Shown here: piece after piece, positions 1-6,475 of the stretch
Layout of the letters: every line of letters starts with the position of its first letter
Numbering within the stretch: the first letter of the stretch is position 1
NCBI RefSeq assembly: GCF_037392515.1
Contig: NC_090288.1
Location: forward strand, 58,823,673-58,887,672
From: Haliotis asinina
Taxonomy: Eukaryota; Mollusca; Gastropoda; Lepetellida; Haliotidae
DNA length: 64,000 bases
Reading direction: 5' to 3'
Program-made: the position numbers and the translations under genes
Notes under the pieces: model-generated
Told to the model about the DNA's origin: nothing
Database searches by the model: none
The model's input: the letters and a program-made list of their open reading frames with translations, nothing else

Positions 1-372
1 GTTATCGGGTAACAACACCCACTTGTCATCTTCGGTGAAGACGAGCATATATGGCTTGTTTCGGGCGACGGTAGTGCTCTCAACATCGTCTAAGTCGAAC
101 AGTTTACCTCCGAACGATGGGTATATTACCCAATTATTATCACCGGTGTTGACAAGGGTGTACTTAGTGTTGACTGTTGCTCTTGTGGTATCTACTATAT
201 CACTTAGGGTTCCACCGGAGGGGATTTCAACGCGTTTGTAAATGTTGTTTTTCAGTTGCAAGGCATACGATTTACCATCTACTCCGGGAGCGTCGAAACC
301 GCGTGTGTCTCCGAGGTCGGAGATCCCGATATTGACGCATTTTTTCACTCCGGGCCCTTGTGCGCTGGTCAT
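1..372 (-). CDS. Polinton protein of unknown function, N-terminal 124 residues (3' end off window)
   Basis: An open minus-strand frame starts at ATG 372-370 and stays open to the window edge (124 codons, no stop). The translation begins MTSAQGPGVKKCVNIGISDL and is rich in T, V, N and G, with a beta-strand-like pattern and no obvious membrane segment or catalytic motif. Its start overlaps the stop of the upstream gene as ATGA, so the two are packed head to tail and probably co-transcribed. Position next to capsid-type genes suggests a virion surface or decoration protein, but this is inference and I do not recognise the family. Confidence 0.6.
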   Translation of the reverse strand, partial: MTSAQGPGVKKCVNIGISDLGDTRGFDAPGVDGKSYALQLKNNIYKRVEIPSGGTLSDIVDTTRATVNTKYTLVNTGDNNWVIYPSFGGKLFDLDDVESTTVARNKPYMLVFTEDDKWVLLPDN

Positions 373-1022
373 GTTACATGAAGTGTTAAGCTGAGGTATC
401 CTATATTTACAGGATTATGATTTATATCTAACACCGATATTGTCAGCTCAGGTATGTTGCCCTGGGTTAATCTCTTATACTGCCGTGGTGAAAACGACTC
501 GGTTCTACCGTCGTTGAATTTCTCAGTTTTCACCGGCACTGCTCTCAGTATAGTGGAAGGGTGACCTCCTTGAATGTTATACGTTGTGCTCACCTGACCG
601 AGATGAATGTACAGCTCTCGGTACGGTACTAGGTCGGGTAACTTCGTGCCTGTGACGGTTGTTGTTGGTTTTATCTCGTCAGGAGACATACCGAGTATCC
701 TAGCTAATGGTCGGCCGAGCCTCAAGGAGGTTCTTCCGTTGTTGATTAACACCACTGTACCGTTTGAGTCGTTCATCTTGAGTTCGGCTCCCAGGGGTTT
801 GAAGACCTCGTCGTTTAGAGAGCACACGCTGTAGTAGCCGTCAGTTATCTGGCTGCGAGTTCCACTGACGAACAGCTTATTGTTGCTGACGTTGATGTTA
901 GTCCATTGCGGTAGGTAGGTGATATCGCAGAGTGCGACTTCGAGTTGACCTGACGTGTTATCGATCGCGTGCGTCAGCTGAACGGCCTCACCGCTCGTTA
1001 TTCCTGGAAGTGTTATGTACAT
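369..1022 (-). CDS. Polinton minor capsid (penton-like) candidate, 217 aa
   Basis: A complete 217-codon frame begins MYITLPGITSGEAV. The N-terminal pattern (TLPG, then a stretch where G..EVAL.DI.Y...W is seen) resembles a beta-rich protein I associate with metazoan Polintons, next to capsid genes. The middle has GRTSLRLGRPLARILG followed by a conserved-looking PYRELYIHLG. There is no signal peptide, TM helix or enzyme motif. It is divergently transcribed from the 1057 gene across a 34-bp AT-rich gap, and its TGA overlaps the ATG of the next minus-strand gene. Penton identity is not proven by eye; a structure prediction showing a single jelly roll would support it. Confidence 0.55.
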   Translation of the reverse strand: MYITLPGITSGEAVQLTHAIDNTSGQLEVALCDITYLPQWTNINVSNNKLFVSGTRSQITDGYYSVCSLNDEVFKPLGAELKMNDSNGTVVLINNGRTSLRLGRPLARILGMSPDEIKPTTTVTGTKLPDLVPYRELYIHLGQVSTTYNIQGGHPSTILRAVPVKTEKFNDGRTESFSPRQYKRLTQGNIPELTISVLDINHNPVNIGYLSLTLHVT

Positions 1023-1056
1023 ATTACATATATATTTATTATATAATAGTTTTAAA
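1023..1056. promoter_or_regulatory. Divergent AT-rich promoter between Polinton genes
   Basis: Only 34 bp separate the two divergent ATGs (1022 minus, 1057 plus). The gap is almost pure A/T with TATATATTTATT and TATAATAG, giving TATA-like boxes for both directions within 10 to 25 nt of each start. The same layout recurs at 3410-3441. Function is inferred from position and composition. Confidence 0.5.
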
Positions 1057-2274
1057 ATGTATTCCCCTGGTGTGTTTTACCCTAAACTGGACGTAGATTT
1101 CTCCCCCATGAAGATCGTGGTTGCTCCTGAGTTGTATTTCAATGCCCAGCTTTTAGATGTGTTCGATAAGTATAAGCTTTCGGTGACTAACATTGAGGCA
1201 GTCCACGCTTGGTTCAACAACCCTATGCAGTTCTGGCAGAATCAATTCAACTTTGCCGTGTGGTGCGCTACAACGGGGTGTGGTGTGACATTGGCCGACA
1301 CTCGGCGTGGACCGCTGAGTCAGTCTGTGTTCAAGTTCCACGTGTACTACCAGGTCAGACGTATCCTTAAAGAGATCAGCGCCCCCCTCCCACAGGACAA
1401 AGCGTGGGACGCAACAAACAACCCGTACGATAGACGGGTCTACGAACGTATTTGCAATGAATTCGAAATAAACCCGAAGACGGATTGGCGTTTGCCGGGG
1501 CCGAACCACGGGTTGGGTATTCCTTATGATGGCGCGCGATCAGTGAAAGAAGTCAGTGATGATTTACTGAAACGAGATATACTACGCCAGGACTTTGCTT
1601 TGTCGAGTAATGAATGGAGGGATGATCGTATGAACTTTAAAGGTGGTGTTGCTTTCACAGTCCAGAAAGTGGAGCAGTCAACCGCAGACGGGTGGAAAAT
1701 GTTCATGCTGGACACGTCGAAAGGATTCACTCGTGCCGGGGTAGTCAGGTTGAACGACTCGATTAGAACGTACGTGTGGGCGCTGTTGGGTGCGCAGTCT
1801 ATGACGCGTTCCAACATCCTCGGTAAGGGAACTGCTTACGACGCTCAGAAACAGTTCGTTTCCAACGTTGAGGATGCTATCAATTCTCCAGTTGATCTCC
1901 CGAGGGCCATCGACCGTTACCAAAACGTGTTAGAATACGCCAGATCGAAAGTCAATTACGTGTTCGGTGTGGGGCTGTACATGGCTCCGAGTGATATGCA
2001 ACTGAGAGTAAAAAAAGTGGTGGGTTATAACAACAAAATAGTCATAGCCACGGCGGATCAAAAGTTGGGTATCAACCCCGATATTAACACCGCCTATATC
2101 CCACACATCCCACCACGTGAAAAGGGTATAGTGACGCCACCCCCGGAGCCTAAAGTTCATGTGGGGGTACCCCCCACACACCCCCATATTCAGACCTCCA
2201 ATCACATCGATAATAAAACGGCCCTGGTGGTTGGTGGGGTAACTTTGGGACTTATTTGGTTAAAGATTTCTTAG
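1057..2274 (+). CDS. Polinton conserved protein, 405 aa, C-terminal membrane anchor
   Basis: The open frame extends to 1015, but ATG 1057 (MYSPGVFYPKLDV) is preferred because upstream codons read through the AT-rich promoter. The central part (IRTYVWALLGAQSMTRSNIL, then a segment with DAQKQF and YVFGVGLYMAPSDM) looks well conserved and is probably the folded core. The tail has a Pro/Gly linker VHVGVPPTHPH encoded by a GC palindrome (2161-2177), then a short hydrophobic anchor ALVVGGVTLGLIWL. The 3' end overlaps the convergent 2252-3409 gene by 23 nt. I cannot assign a biochemical role; a virion structural or entry-associated protein is likely from the neighbourhood. Confidence 0.75.
   Translation: MYSPGVFYPKLDVDFSPMKIVVAPELYFNAQLLDVFDKYKLSVTNIEAVHAWFNNPMQFWQNQFNFAVWCATTGCGVTLADTRRGPLSQSVFKFHVYYQVRRILKEISAPLPQDKAWDATNNPYDRRVYERICNEFEINPKTDWRLPGPNHGLGIPYDGARSVKEVSDDLLKRDILRQDFALSSNEWRDDRMNFKGGVAFTVQKVEQSTADGWKMFMLDTSKGFTRAGVVRLNDSIRTYVWALLGAQSMTRSNILGKGTAYDAQKQFVSNVEDAINSPVDLPRAIDRYQNVLEYARSKVNYVFGVGLYMAPSDMQLRVKKVVGYNNKIVIATADQKLGINPDINTAYIPHIPPREKGIVTPPPEPKVHVGVPPTHPHIQTSNHIDNKTALVVGGVTLGLIWLKIS
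2161..2177. repeat. GC-rich palindrome, copy 1
   Basis: GTGGGGGTACCCCCCAC, a near-perfect palindrome lying in frame in the linker of the 1057-2274 gene, where it encodes V-G-V-P-P. Related copies occur at 2475-2514, 3889-3914, about 4698-4713, 5217-5235, 5369-5386 and 7805-7852. Confidence 0.8.
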
Positions 2275-3409
2275 CCGCTACGTACACCAGACCCGCCACG
2301 GCGACGATGGCTGCCCACAGGTTTTGACTGAGCCACATGACAGTTTTAGACAGAGCGCTCAACAACCACGAGACGATGCTACCCAGGATGCCGGGAAGGG
2401 CTTCGGCGGCTTTACCAGCCAGTTTAGCTAGGCCTTCCCCGAGTTTTTTTATCCAGTCTTTAACACCACCGCCTGTGGGAGTTCCCCCGCCGGCAGGTGT
2501 GGGGGTTCCCCCTGTCAGTGACACCACCAGGGTTGATATGATGAAACCCAATGCAGTCAGAATGCTGGCGATGGTGATCCCTTGCTCCCGGAACAATATC
2601 CGAATCCTGTTGGCTAAAGTTGTATCCTCATTCAGTATTCTATCGATTGTTTCCCGAATACGACTGATCTGGGATCGAAGCTGTTCACGATTCGAGGAAG
2701 CGGATTCCAATCGTGTACGTCTCTCGTCTTCTAAATCGCGTAGTCGTTCATTGATACGACGCTTCATATCATCGTTTTCAGTTTCGTTGAGTTTGGTTTT
2801 TTCCCTAGCGATGTGCTCGTCGATTTCGTTCAGTTTCCCCATGTTGTTCACGAGTTCTTCACGCACGCGTTTCACGGCTTCGTCTAAGCCGCGCAGTTCC
2901 CTTACCGGAAAGTCAAACCCCGGTAACGGTTTGTCCCAGTAGGTGCTCAACAGTTTTTCTATGCTGTCTGAGGCTTCTGTAGCACGCTGTGGTGTCATTT
3001 CATCTCTAGTGGTGAGGTGGGATCTGGTAGCTTGCAGATCTTCTTTAACGGCCTTAGGTATTGCACCACCGTAATAATTCATGTTTAGATTTTTACGAAT
3101 AAATTCGACACCATGGCGGCTGGCTAGAGTTGACAAGGCCAGTGGTTTTTTATTGCTCTTGTTAAAGAGGTCAACCCCTGGGTCAGACTTAAGGCGTAGA
3201 ACACCCTTTGTATCAATAAAAAAATTCTTATGGTATCGACCCTGTGGTTCAACGTAGTTTTTATCTCTTCTTAAACTTTCGTAATAATCATTTACCGTTG
3301 TTTCCAAGAGTTCTTGGTTCAATGGTGAACTAGTAAATGAGGTCTCCTGCTCATCGAATGCCTGGGCACTAGCGCCCGGCATCTCATCCATAGGTATGTC
3401 TTCATCCAT
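2252..3409 (-). CDS. Polinton coiled-coil membrane protein, 385 aa
   Basis: ATG 3409 (MDEDIPMDEMPG) is chosen over the in-frame ATG at 3442, which would read back through the promoter into the divergent capsid start. Order of parts: acidic N-terminus; globular region; long charged coiled coil (LRGLDEAVKRVREELVNNMG through LRDLEDERRTRLESASSNRE); a hydrophobic helix after FREQGITIASILTALG; a Gly/Pro/Thr linker containing two palindrome copies; an amphipathic stretch VKDWIKKLGEGLAKLAGKAA; and a final hydrophobic helix ending AAKKSLTK. This architecture is a recurrent metazoan Polinton protein. A membrane-active or internal virion role is plausible but inferred. Its 3' end overlaps the convergent gene by 23 nt. 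Confidence 0.82.
   Translation of the reverse strand: MDEDIPMDEMPGASAQAFDEQETSFTSSPLNQELLETTVNDYYESLRRDKNYVEPQGRYHKNFFIDTKGVLRLKSDPGVDLFNKSNKKPLALSTLASRHGVEFIRKNLNMNYYGGAIPKAVKEDLQATRSHLTTRDEMTPQRATEASDSIEKLLSTYWDKPLPGFDFPVRELRGLDEAVKRVREELVNNMGKLNEIDEHIAREKTKLNETENDDMKRRINERLRDLEDERRTRLESASSNREQLRSQISRIRETIDRILNEDTTLANRIRILFREQGITIASILTALGFIISTLVVSLTGGTPTPAGGGTPTGGGVKDWIKKLGEGLAKLAGKAAEALPGILGSIVSWLLSALSKTVMWLSQNLWAAIVAVAGLVYVAAKKSLTK
2475..2514. repeat. GC-rich palindrome, copies 2 and 3 (tandem)
   Basis: GTGGGAGTTCCCCCGC (2475-2490) and GTGGGGGTTCCCCCTG (2499-2514) lie 8 bp apart. They encode the GGTPTPAGGGTPTGGG linker of the coiled-coil membrane protein on the minus strand. Confidence 0.75.
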
Positions 3410-3441
3410 TAGTATTAAAAATATATTTCTTTTATATAACA
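3410..3441. promoter_or_regulatory. Divergent AT-rich promoter, coiled-coil gene / capsid gene
   Basis: A 32-bp gap between ATG 3409 (minus) and ATG 3442 (plus). It is nearly all A/T and contains AAAAATATATTT and TTTTATATAAC, with TATA-like boxes toward both genes, matching the arrangement at 1023-1056. Confidence 0.5.
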
Positions 3442-3889
3442 ATGTACGGCAGAAAATTAGATCCTTTCAGAAAATTGAGAGAGCCATTAGGAGCCAGAGC
3501 CGTGCGCCAGTCGGTGACTATCACCAACAATCCCAGCAAGATAGACCAGAATCAAACTCTGCTGGTTAGATTTCCAAACCTTGGTGAGAATGACCTCATT
3601 GTACCAGGCACTGTTCGACTGGCGTTCAATATCACGTTGACCTCCGACAACGACAAACGCGAGCTAGTGCGGAACGTGGGTCGAGCTATCATCAAGAAAA
3701 CGAATCCGTGGATCGCATGATGATAAACTGCACGGTAGCGGGCGCCGTATAGATAACGGCAGCGAAGGGATAACCATCCAGATTACTAAGAAGGCTCAAA
3801 CCGCTGGTAAGTTGAAATTATATCTGTACGTTATTATGGACGCGCAACTTAATATAGACAATGGGAGATTCGTGCAAGCCATCTACTAG
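3442..3889 (+). pseudogene. Polinton major capsid protein (double jelly-roll/hexon), internally deleted and frameshifted
   Basis: The frame from ATG 3442 (MYGRKLDPFRKLREPLGARA, later QNQTLLVRFPNLGENDLIVP and LVRNVGRAIIKKT) is the recognisable N-terminus of the Polinton major capsid protein but stops at 3718-3720 after 92 codons. The C-terminus of the same protein (GRRIDNGSEGITIQITKKAQ, then YVIMDAQLNID) follows at once in the +1-shifted frame and ends at TAG 3887-3889. Roughly 150 codons remain of a family I expect at about 450-550, so most of both jelly rolls is missing; the junction is near 3695-3705. The 3' end overlaps the ATPase start by 29 nt. This copy cannot encode a normal capsid. 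An assembly collapse is the main alternative. Confidence 0.82.
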
Positions 3890-4505
3890 TGGGGTAGACC
3901 CCCAGGGGTACCCACAACTACCCACTGACCCACACTGCGCCATAGTGTGCGGGCAGACTGGCTGTGGGAAGACCGTTTTCGTGTTGGATATGTTGGAGGG
4001 TTACTACAAGGATGTGTTCGATAACATCGTTATCATGTGCCCTACTCTGAGCATGAATAAAACGTACGCGCGACCTTGGGTGATGACGGACCCGGACGTA
4101 CACAAAATCGACCCTGGAACACGCCTGCAGGACTGGTTGAAAGCTCTTCACGAGAAATTTAAAGGGGAACCGACGCTGTTCATACTGGACGACTGCAGCG
4201 CTAATCGCGAGATAACAAAAAAGAGAGACATGCTATCGTACCTGGCCTTCTCCGGCCGGCATGCAAATCACAGCGTCTGGGTGCTAACGCAGAAGTTCAA
4301 CTCGGTGTTGAAAGACCTCAGGGAGCAGACGCGATGGGTGGCCTTATTTCACTGCAAGGACAGGGATTCGTTTGAGGAGTGTTTGAGAGAGAACGATGTG
4401 ATGAGCAAATTAGAACGGGAACGGGTGAAGAAACAGCTCGCTGAAACTAAACACGCTAAGCTCGTTCTAAAAACCGACCAACCAGTAGCATATATAGTAT
4501 GCTAA
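3861..4505 (+). CDS. Polinton DNA-packaging ATPase (FtsK/HerA, A32-like), 214 aa
   Basis: This family pumps element DNA into the capsid. Walker A is GQTGCGKT at residues 31-38, Walker B is LFILDD with acidic residues 110-111, and VWVLTQKF downstream fits the sensor region. Length is normal for Polinton ATPases. ATG 3861 is close behind ACTTAATATAGACA and overlaps the capsid 3' end by 29 nt in another frame. The open frame looks intact, although its substrate partner, the capsid gene, is broken. A Pro-rich N-terminal stretch near residues 10-25 overlaps a GC palindrome copy. Confidence 0.93.
   Translation: MGDSCKPSTSGVDPQGYPQLPTDPHCAIVCGQTGCGKTVFVLDMLEGYYKDVFDNIVIMCPTLSMNKTYARPWVMTDPDVHKIDPGTRLQDWLKALHEKFKGEPTLFILDDCSANREITKKRDMLSYLAFSGRHANHSVWVLTQKFNSVLKDLREQTRWVALFHCKDRDSFEECLRENDVMSKLERERVKKQLAETKHAKLVLKTDQPVAYIVC
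3889..3914. repeat. GC-rich palindrome, copy 4 (compound)
   Basis: GTGGGGTAGACCCCC followed by AGGGGTACCCAC. It sits at the capsid stop and inside the N-terminal coding region of the ATPase, encoding a Gly/Pro-rich stretch. It is less perfect than copies 1 and 5. Confidence 0.6.
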
Positions 4506-4553
4506 GCAAAGCTAAGCAAAGCTAAGCAAAGCTAAGCAAAAGCTAAGCAAAGC
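4500..4553. repeat. Five-copy GCTAAGCAAA tandem repeat
   Basis: Immediately after the ATPase stop, GCTAAGCAAA is repeated about five times, with one extra A in the fourth spacer. It fills the gap before the next open frame. Each unit carries TAA, so it gives repeated stops. A role as spacer, terminator or protein-binding array is unknown. Confidence 0.9.
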
Positions 4554-4662
4554 TATGATATTTGAAGTATTTGTCGTGTGCAACTTAACCTTCATTTCTC
4601 TGTGTTTTGCCTGTATCGGGTATTATATAGTTAAAACTAAATCTTACTTGTTATATTATAAG

Positions 4663-5259
4663 ATGGAGTGTGAGGAATTGCTCGAACAATTGTCGTTGGA
4701 GGGTTCCCCCACGCCGCCCGCAGGCCCCACTGATGACAAGCGAGAGAAACTGGTGGCGTTGGCTGTTGGCGGCAAAGCCAAACATTACTTTGGAGACTAC
4801 ACTCCGGATAAAATTAACAAAATGTCAGCCGAAGAAATCGATAAGCTGTACGCTAGATACGAGTCCCGGCTCGGAGCAGAAATGACAAAAACAATAGGAT
4901 CGGCTATGACCCAGATATGCACCGGTATTGTGTCATACTTCTTTCCCATTCCACCAGAGCGCCGACTTTACCTGTGGGAGGACCTCGAGAAAGACCCTTT
5001 TATCGAACACGCCGTGAGCTCTATCAGCTGCGGGCTGTACCACAAATATGGTATGTTGTTGGCTCCAGTGACGGCGGCGATTATCACGGCAAAACATTGT
5101 CAATTTGAGAGAAAGAATAATAATAATAGTATAGATGTCCGAGGTGACGGAAGTGACACAGGAACCAGTGAGTCCCGAGGTGACGGTGGAGACCCCTTCA
5201 CAGGAACCAGTGACCCCAGTGGGGGTACCCCCAACAGTAACCAGACAGAAGAATCCTAA
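4663..5259 (+). CDS. Polinton conserved structural protein, 198 aa
   Basis: The frame is open from 4555, but ATG 4663 (MECEELLEQLSLEGS) directly follows the TTATATTATAAG box seen at other Polinton starts, so it is preferred; the longer form would add a hydrophobic N-terminal segment. A GC-palindrome-derived linker SPTPPAGP follows. The core has AVGGKAKHYFGDYTPDKINK, then an MSAEEIDKLYARYESRLGAE helix, and a Cys/Ala-rich hydrophobic region near APVTAAIITAKHC. This recurs in metazoan Polintons as an uncharacterised virion-type gene. The last 125 nt overlap the 5135 gene in another frame. Confidence 0.72.
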   Translation: MECEELLEQLSLEGSPTPPAGPTDDKREKLVALAVGGKAKHYFGDYTPDKINKMSAEEIDKLYARYESRLGAEMTKTIGSAMTQICTGIVSYFFPIPPERRLYLWEDLEKDPFIEHAVSSISCGLYHKYGMLLAPVTAAIITAKHCQFERKNNNNSIDVRGDGSDTGTSESRGDGGDPFTGTSDPSGGTPNSNQTEES

Positions 5260-5449
5260 GAGAGTAGCTGCCGGTAAAAAACGGTGGTGTAACCAACATA
5301 AAGTGACCAACCCCCGACTGTTGTTGGCTGTAGGTGTAACTGCTGCCTTGGCTATCTCGTGGTTATACGTGGGGGTACCCTCCCACAGTGAGCCACCACC
5401 CAACAGTGAGCCCCCCACCCCCACGGTAGACCCGCATATCATGTTATAA
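5135..5449 (+). CDS. Polinton small basic membrane protein, 104 aa
   Basis: ATG 5135 (MSEVTEVTQEPVSPEVTVET) lies inside the end of the previous gene in a different frame. The product has an acidic Pro/Thr/Val-rich N-terminus, a basic patch NPKRVAAGKKRW, one TM helix (LLLAVGVTAALAISWLY) and a Pro-rich tail. Two GC-palindrome copies encode TPVGVPPTV and YVGVPSHS, flanking the basic-TM unit. The basic patch plus TM pattern is familiar from Polinton accessory proteins; function unknown. Confidence 0.65.
   Translation: MSEVTEVTQEPVSPEVTVETPSQEPVTPVGVPPTVTRQKNPKRVAAGKKRWCNQHKVTNPRLLLAVGVTAALAISWLYVGVPSHSEPPPNSEPPTPTVDPHIML
5217..5235. repeat. GC-rich palindrome, copy 5
   Basis: CAGTGGGGGTACCCCCAAC. 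It is in frame in both overlapping genes, encoding PVGVPPT in the 5135 gene and SGGTPN in the 4663 gene. Confidence 0.75.
5369..5386. repeat. GC-rich palindrome, copy 6
   Basis: GTGGGGGTACCCTCCCAC, in frame just after the TM helix of the 5135 gene, encoding VGVPS. Confidence 0.75.
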
Positions 5450-5475
5450 TTTTAATATTTTATATCATATACATA

Positions 5476-5703
5476 ATGTCTGAGGGGAAAACGTTCGTCA
5501 ACGACGCATACCACGCCACAGTGGTCGCCAGTCTAGCCGTAGGGTACGCTCGGTTGACTAAAATGGTGCTTAAACAACCAACTATCAAGCTAGATTTCAA
5601 CCTGCAGGATATGGGTATGCTCATAATGAACCTTGGTATGGCGATGGCCACAAAAGACATCCTAGTAAAACAAGGAATAATACCTGATAATATAATGAAA
5701 TAA
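5476..5703 (+). CDS. Polinton small conserved protein, 75 aa
   Basis: ATG 5476 (MSEGKTFVNDAYHATVVASL) follows an AT-rich box TTTTATATCATATACATA. The protein is short and mostly hydrophobic-amphipathic: AVGYARLTKMVLKQP, then MGMLIMNLGMAMATKDILVK. This pattern recurs in metazoan Polintons beside the coiled-coil gene that follows. No catalytic motif is visible. A minor virion or membrane role is inferred. Confidence 0.72.
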   Translation: MSEGKTFVNDAYHATVVASLAVGYARLTKMVLKQPTIKLDFNLQDMGMLIMNLGMAMATKDILVKQGIIPDNIMK

Positions 5704-5711
5704 ATATAGGG

Positions 5712-6137
5712 ATGGCCACGATAGCTATGATGGTTGGTGGGGCGTTAGTGAATGCCCTGGCATTTTCCGGGAGTAATTTCCTCTTCTCGAAACTACGAGA
5801 TGATCACGCGGCTGAAATACAGGAAGAAAGGAAGCGGCACGATCTCGCTACTGAGAAATTACAAAGAGCACAGGCCGAGTACGCTAAAAAACGCCTCCAG
5901 AGGATCGATTTTATTAATGAACAACTCCAGCGTGAAAACCATGCCGTTCAAACATTCAACGATGTCGATGAAGCAATGAAAGAATACTACCTACTAACTG
6001 GTAAACAATTGGAACCGCTCAATAAACCCACACTCGCTCAGTACTACACACCATCCAAGGGACAAATGAATCGTGAACTGGGCTTCATAGTGTTGGGTAT
6101 AGCAGCTACTGCGTTGGTTGCGAAGCAATTAAATTAA
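5712..6137 (+). CDS. Polinton coiled-coil protein with terminal hydrophobic helices, 141 aa
   Basis: Begins MATIAMMVGGALVNALAFSG (hydrophobic), continues as a charged coiled coil (EERKRHDLATEKLQRAQAEY to about residue 80), then EYYLLTGKQLEPLN, a YYTPSKGQ motif and a C-terminal hydrophobic helix GFIVLGIAATALVA. It starts 8 nt after the preceding stop. The architecture is that of a conserved Polinton accessory or virion protein; no enzymatic role is visible. Confidence 0.72.
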   Translation: MATIAMMVGGALVNALAFSGSNFLFSKLRDDHAAEIQEERKRHDLATEKLQRAQAEYAKKRLQRIDFINEQLQRENHAVQTFNDVDEAMKEYYLLTGKQLEPLNKPTLAQYYTPSKGQMNRELGFIVLGIAATALVAKQLN

Positions 6138-6156
6138 AATACCTATATAAGTAAAC

Positions 6157-6417
6157 ATGAGACCCGCTCCATACCGATGCGAATACATACTTATGGGGAA
6201 GACCGAGGCCTGTGGTAGGAAATGCAGGAATCAGGGGTTCTGTTGTTTCCATATGGGAAGTCCTAACTACACGTGTTCTGTGTGTGGTATCGGGGTTAAA
6301 GGACACTACTGTCTATGTAAAGCTCACGGAGCGAACGTAGGCAGACATCAACTCATCTACGAGAATAAAAAAGGCTACATAAAAGAACGTAGGCGACTGC
6401 TCAAGATAGCCACTTAA
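6157..6417 (+). CDS. Cys-rich (zinc-binding) small Polinton protein, 86 aa
   Basis: ATG 6157 follows the box ACCTATATAAGTAAAC. The product holds many Cys/His pairs (CEYI, CGRKCRNQGFCCFH, CSVCGIGVKGHYCLCKAH) and a basic C-terminus KKGYIKERRRLLK. The spacing suggests two zinc knuckles and a nucleic-acid or protein-binding role. I do not recognise the family. It ends 58 nt before the polymerase start. Confidence 0.65.
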   Translation: MRPAPYRCEYILMGKTEACGRKCRNQGFCCFHMGSPNYTCSVCGIGVKGHYCLCKAHGANVGRHQLIYENKKGYIKERRRLLKIAT

Positions 6418-6437
6418 GGGTTACCTCCCCTTACTGT

Positions 6438-6458
6438 GAACCAATTAGACATTGGTTC
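6438..6458. other. Perfect hairpin upstream of polymerase
   Basis: GAACCAAT and ATTGGTTC form an 8-bp perfect stem around a TAGAC loop, 18 nt before the polymerase ATG. It could be a transcript hairpin or a protein site. Function unknown. Confidence 0.5.
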
Positions 6459-6475
6459 TCTTAGGTGTAAACACG

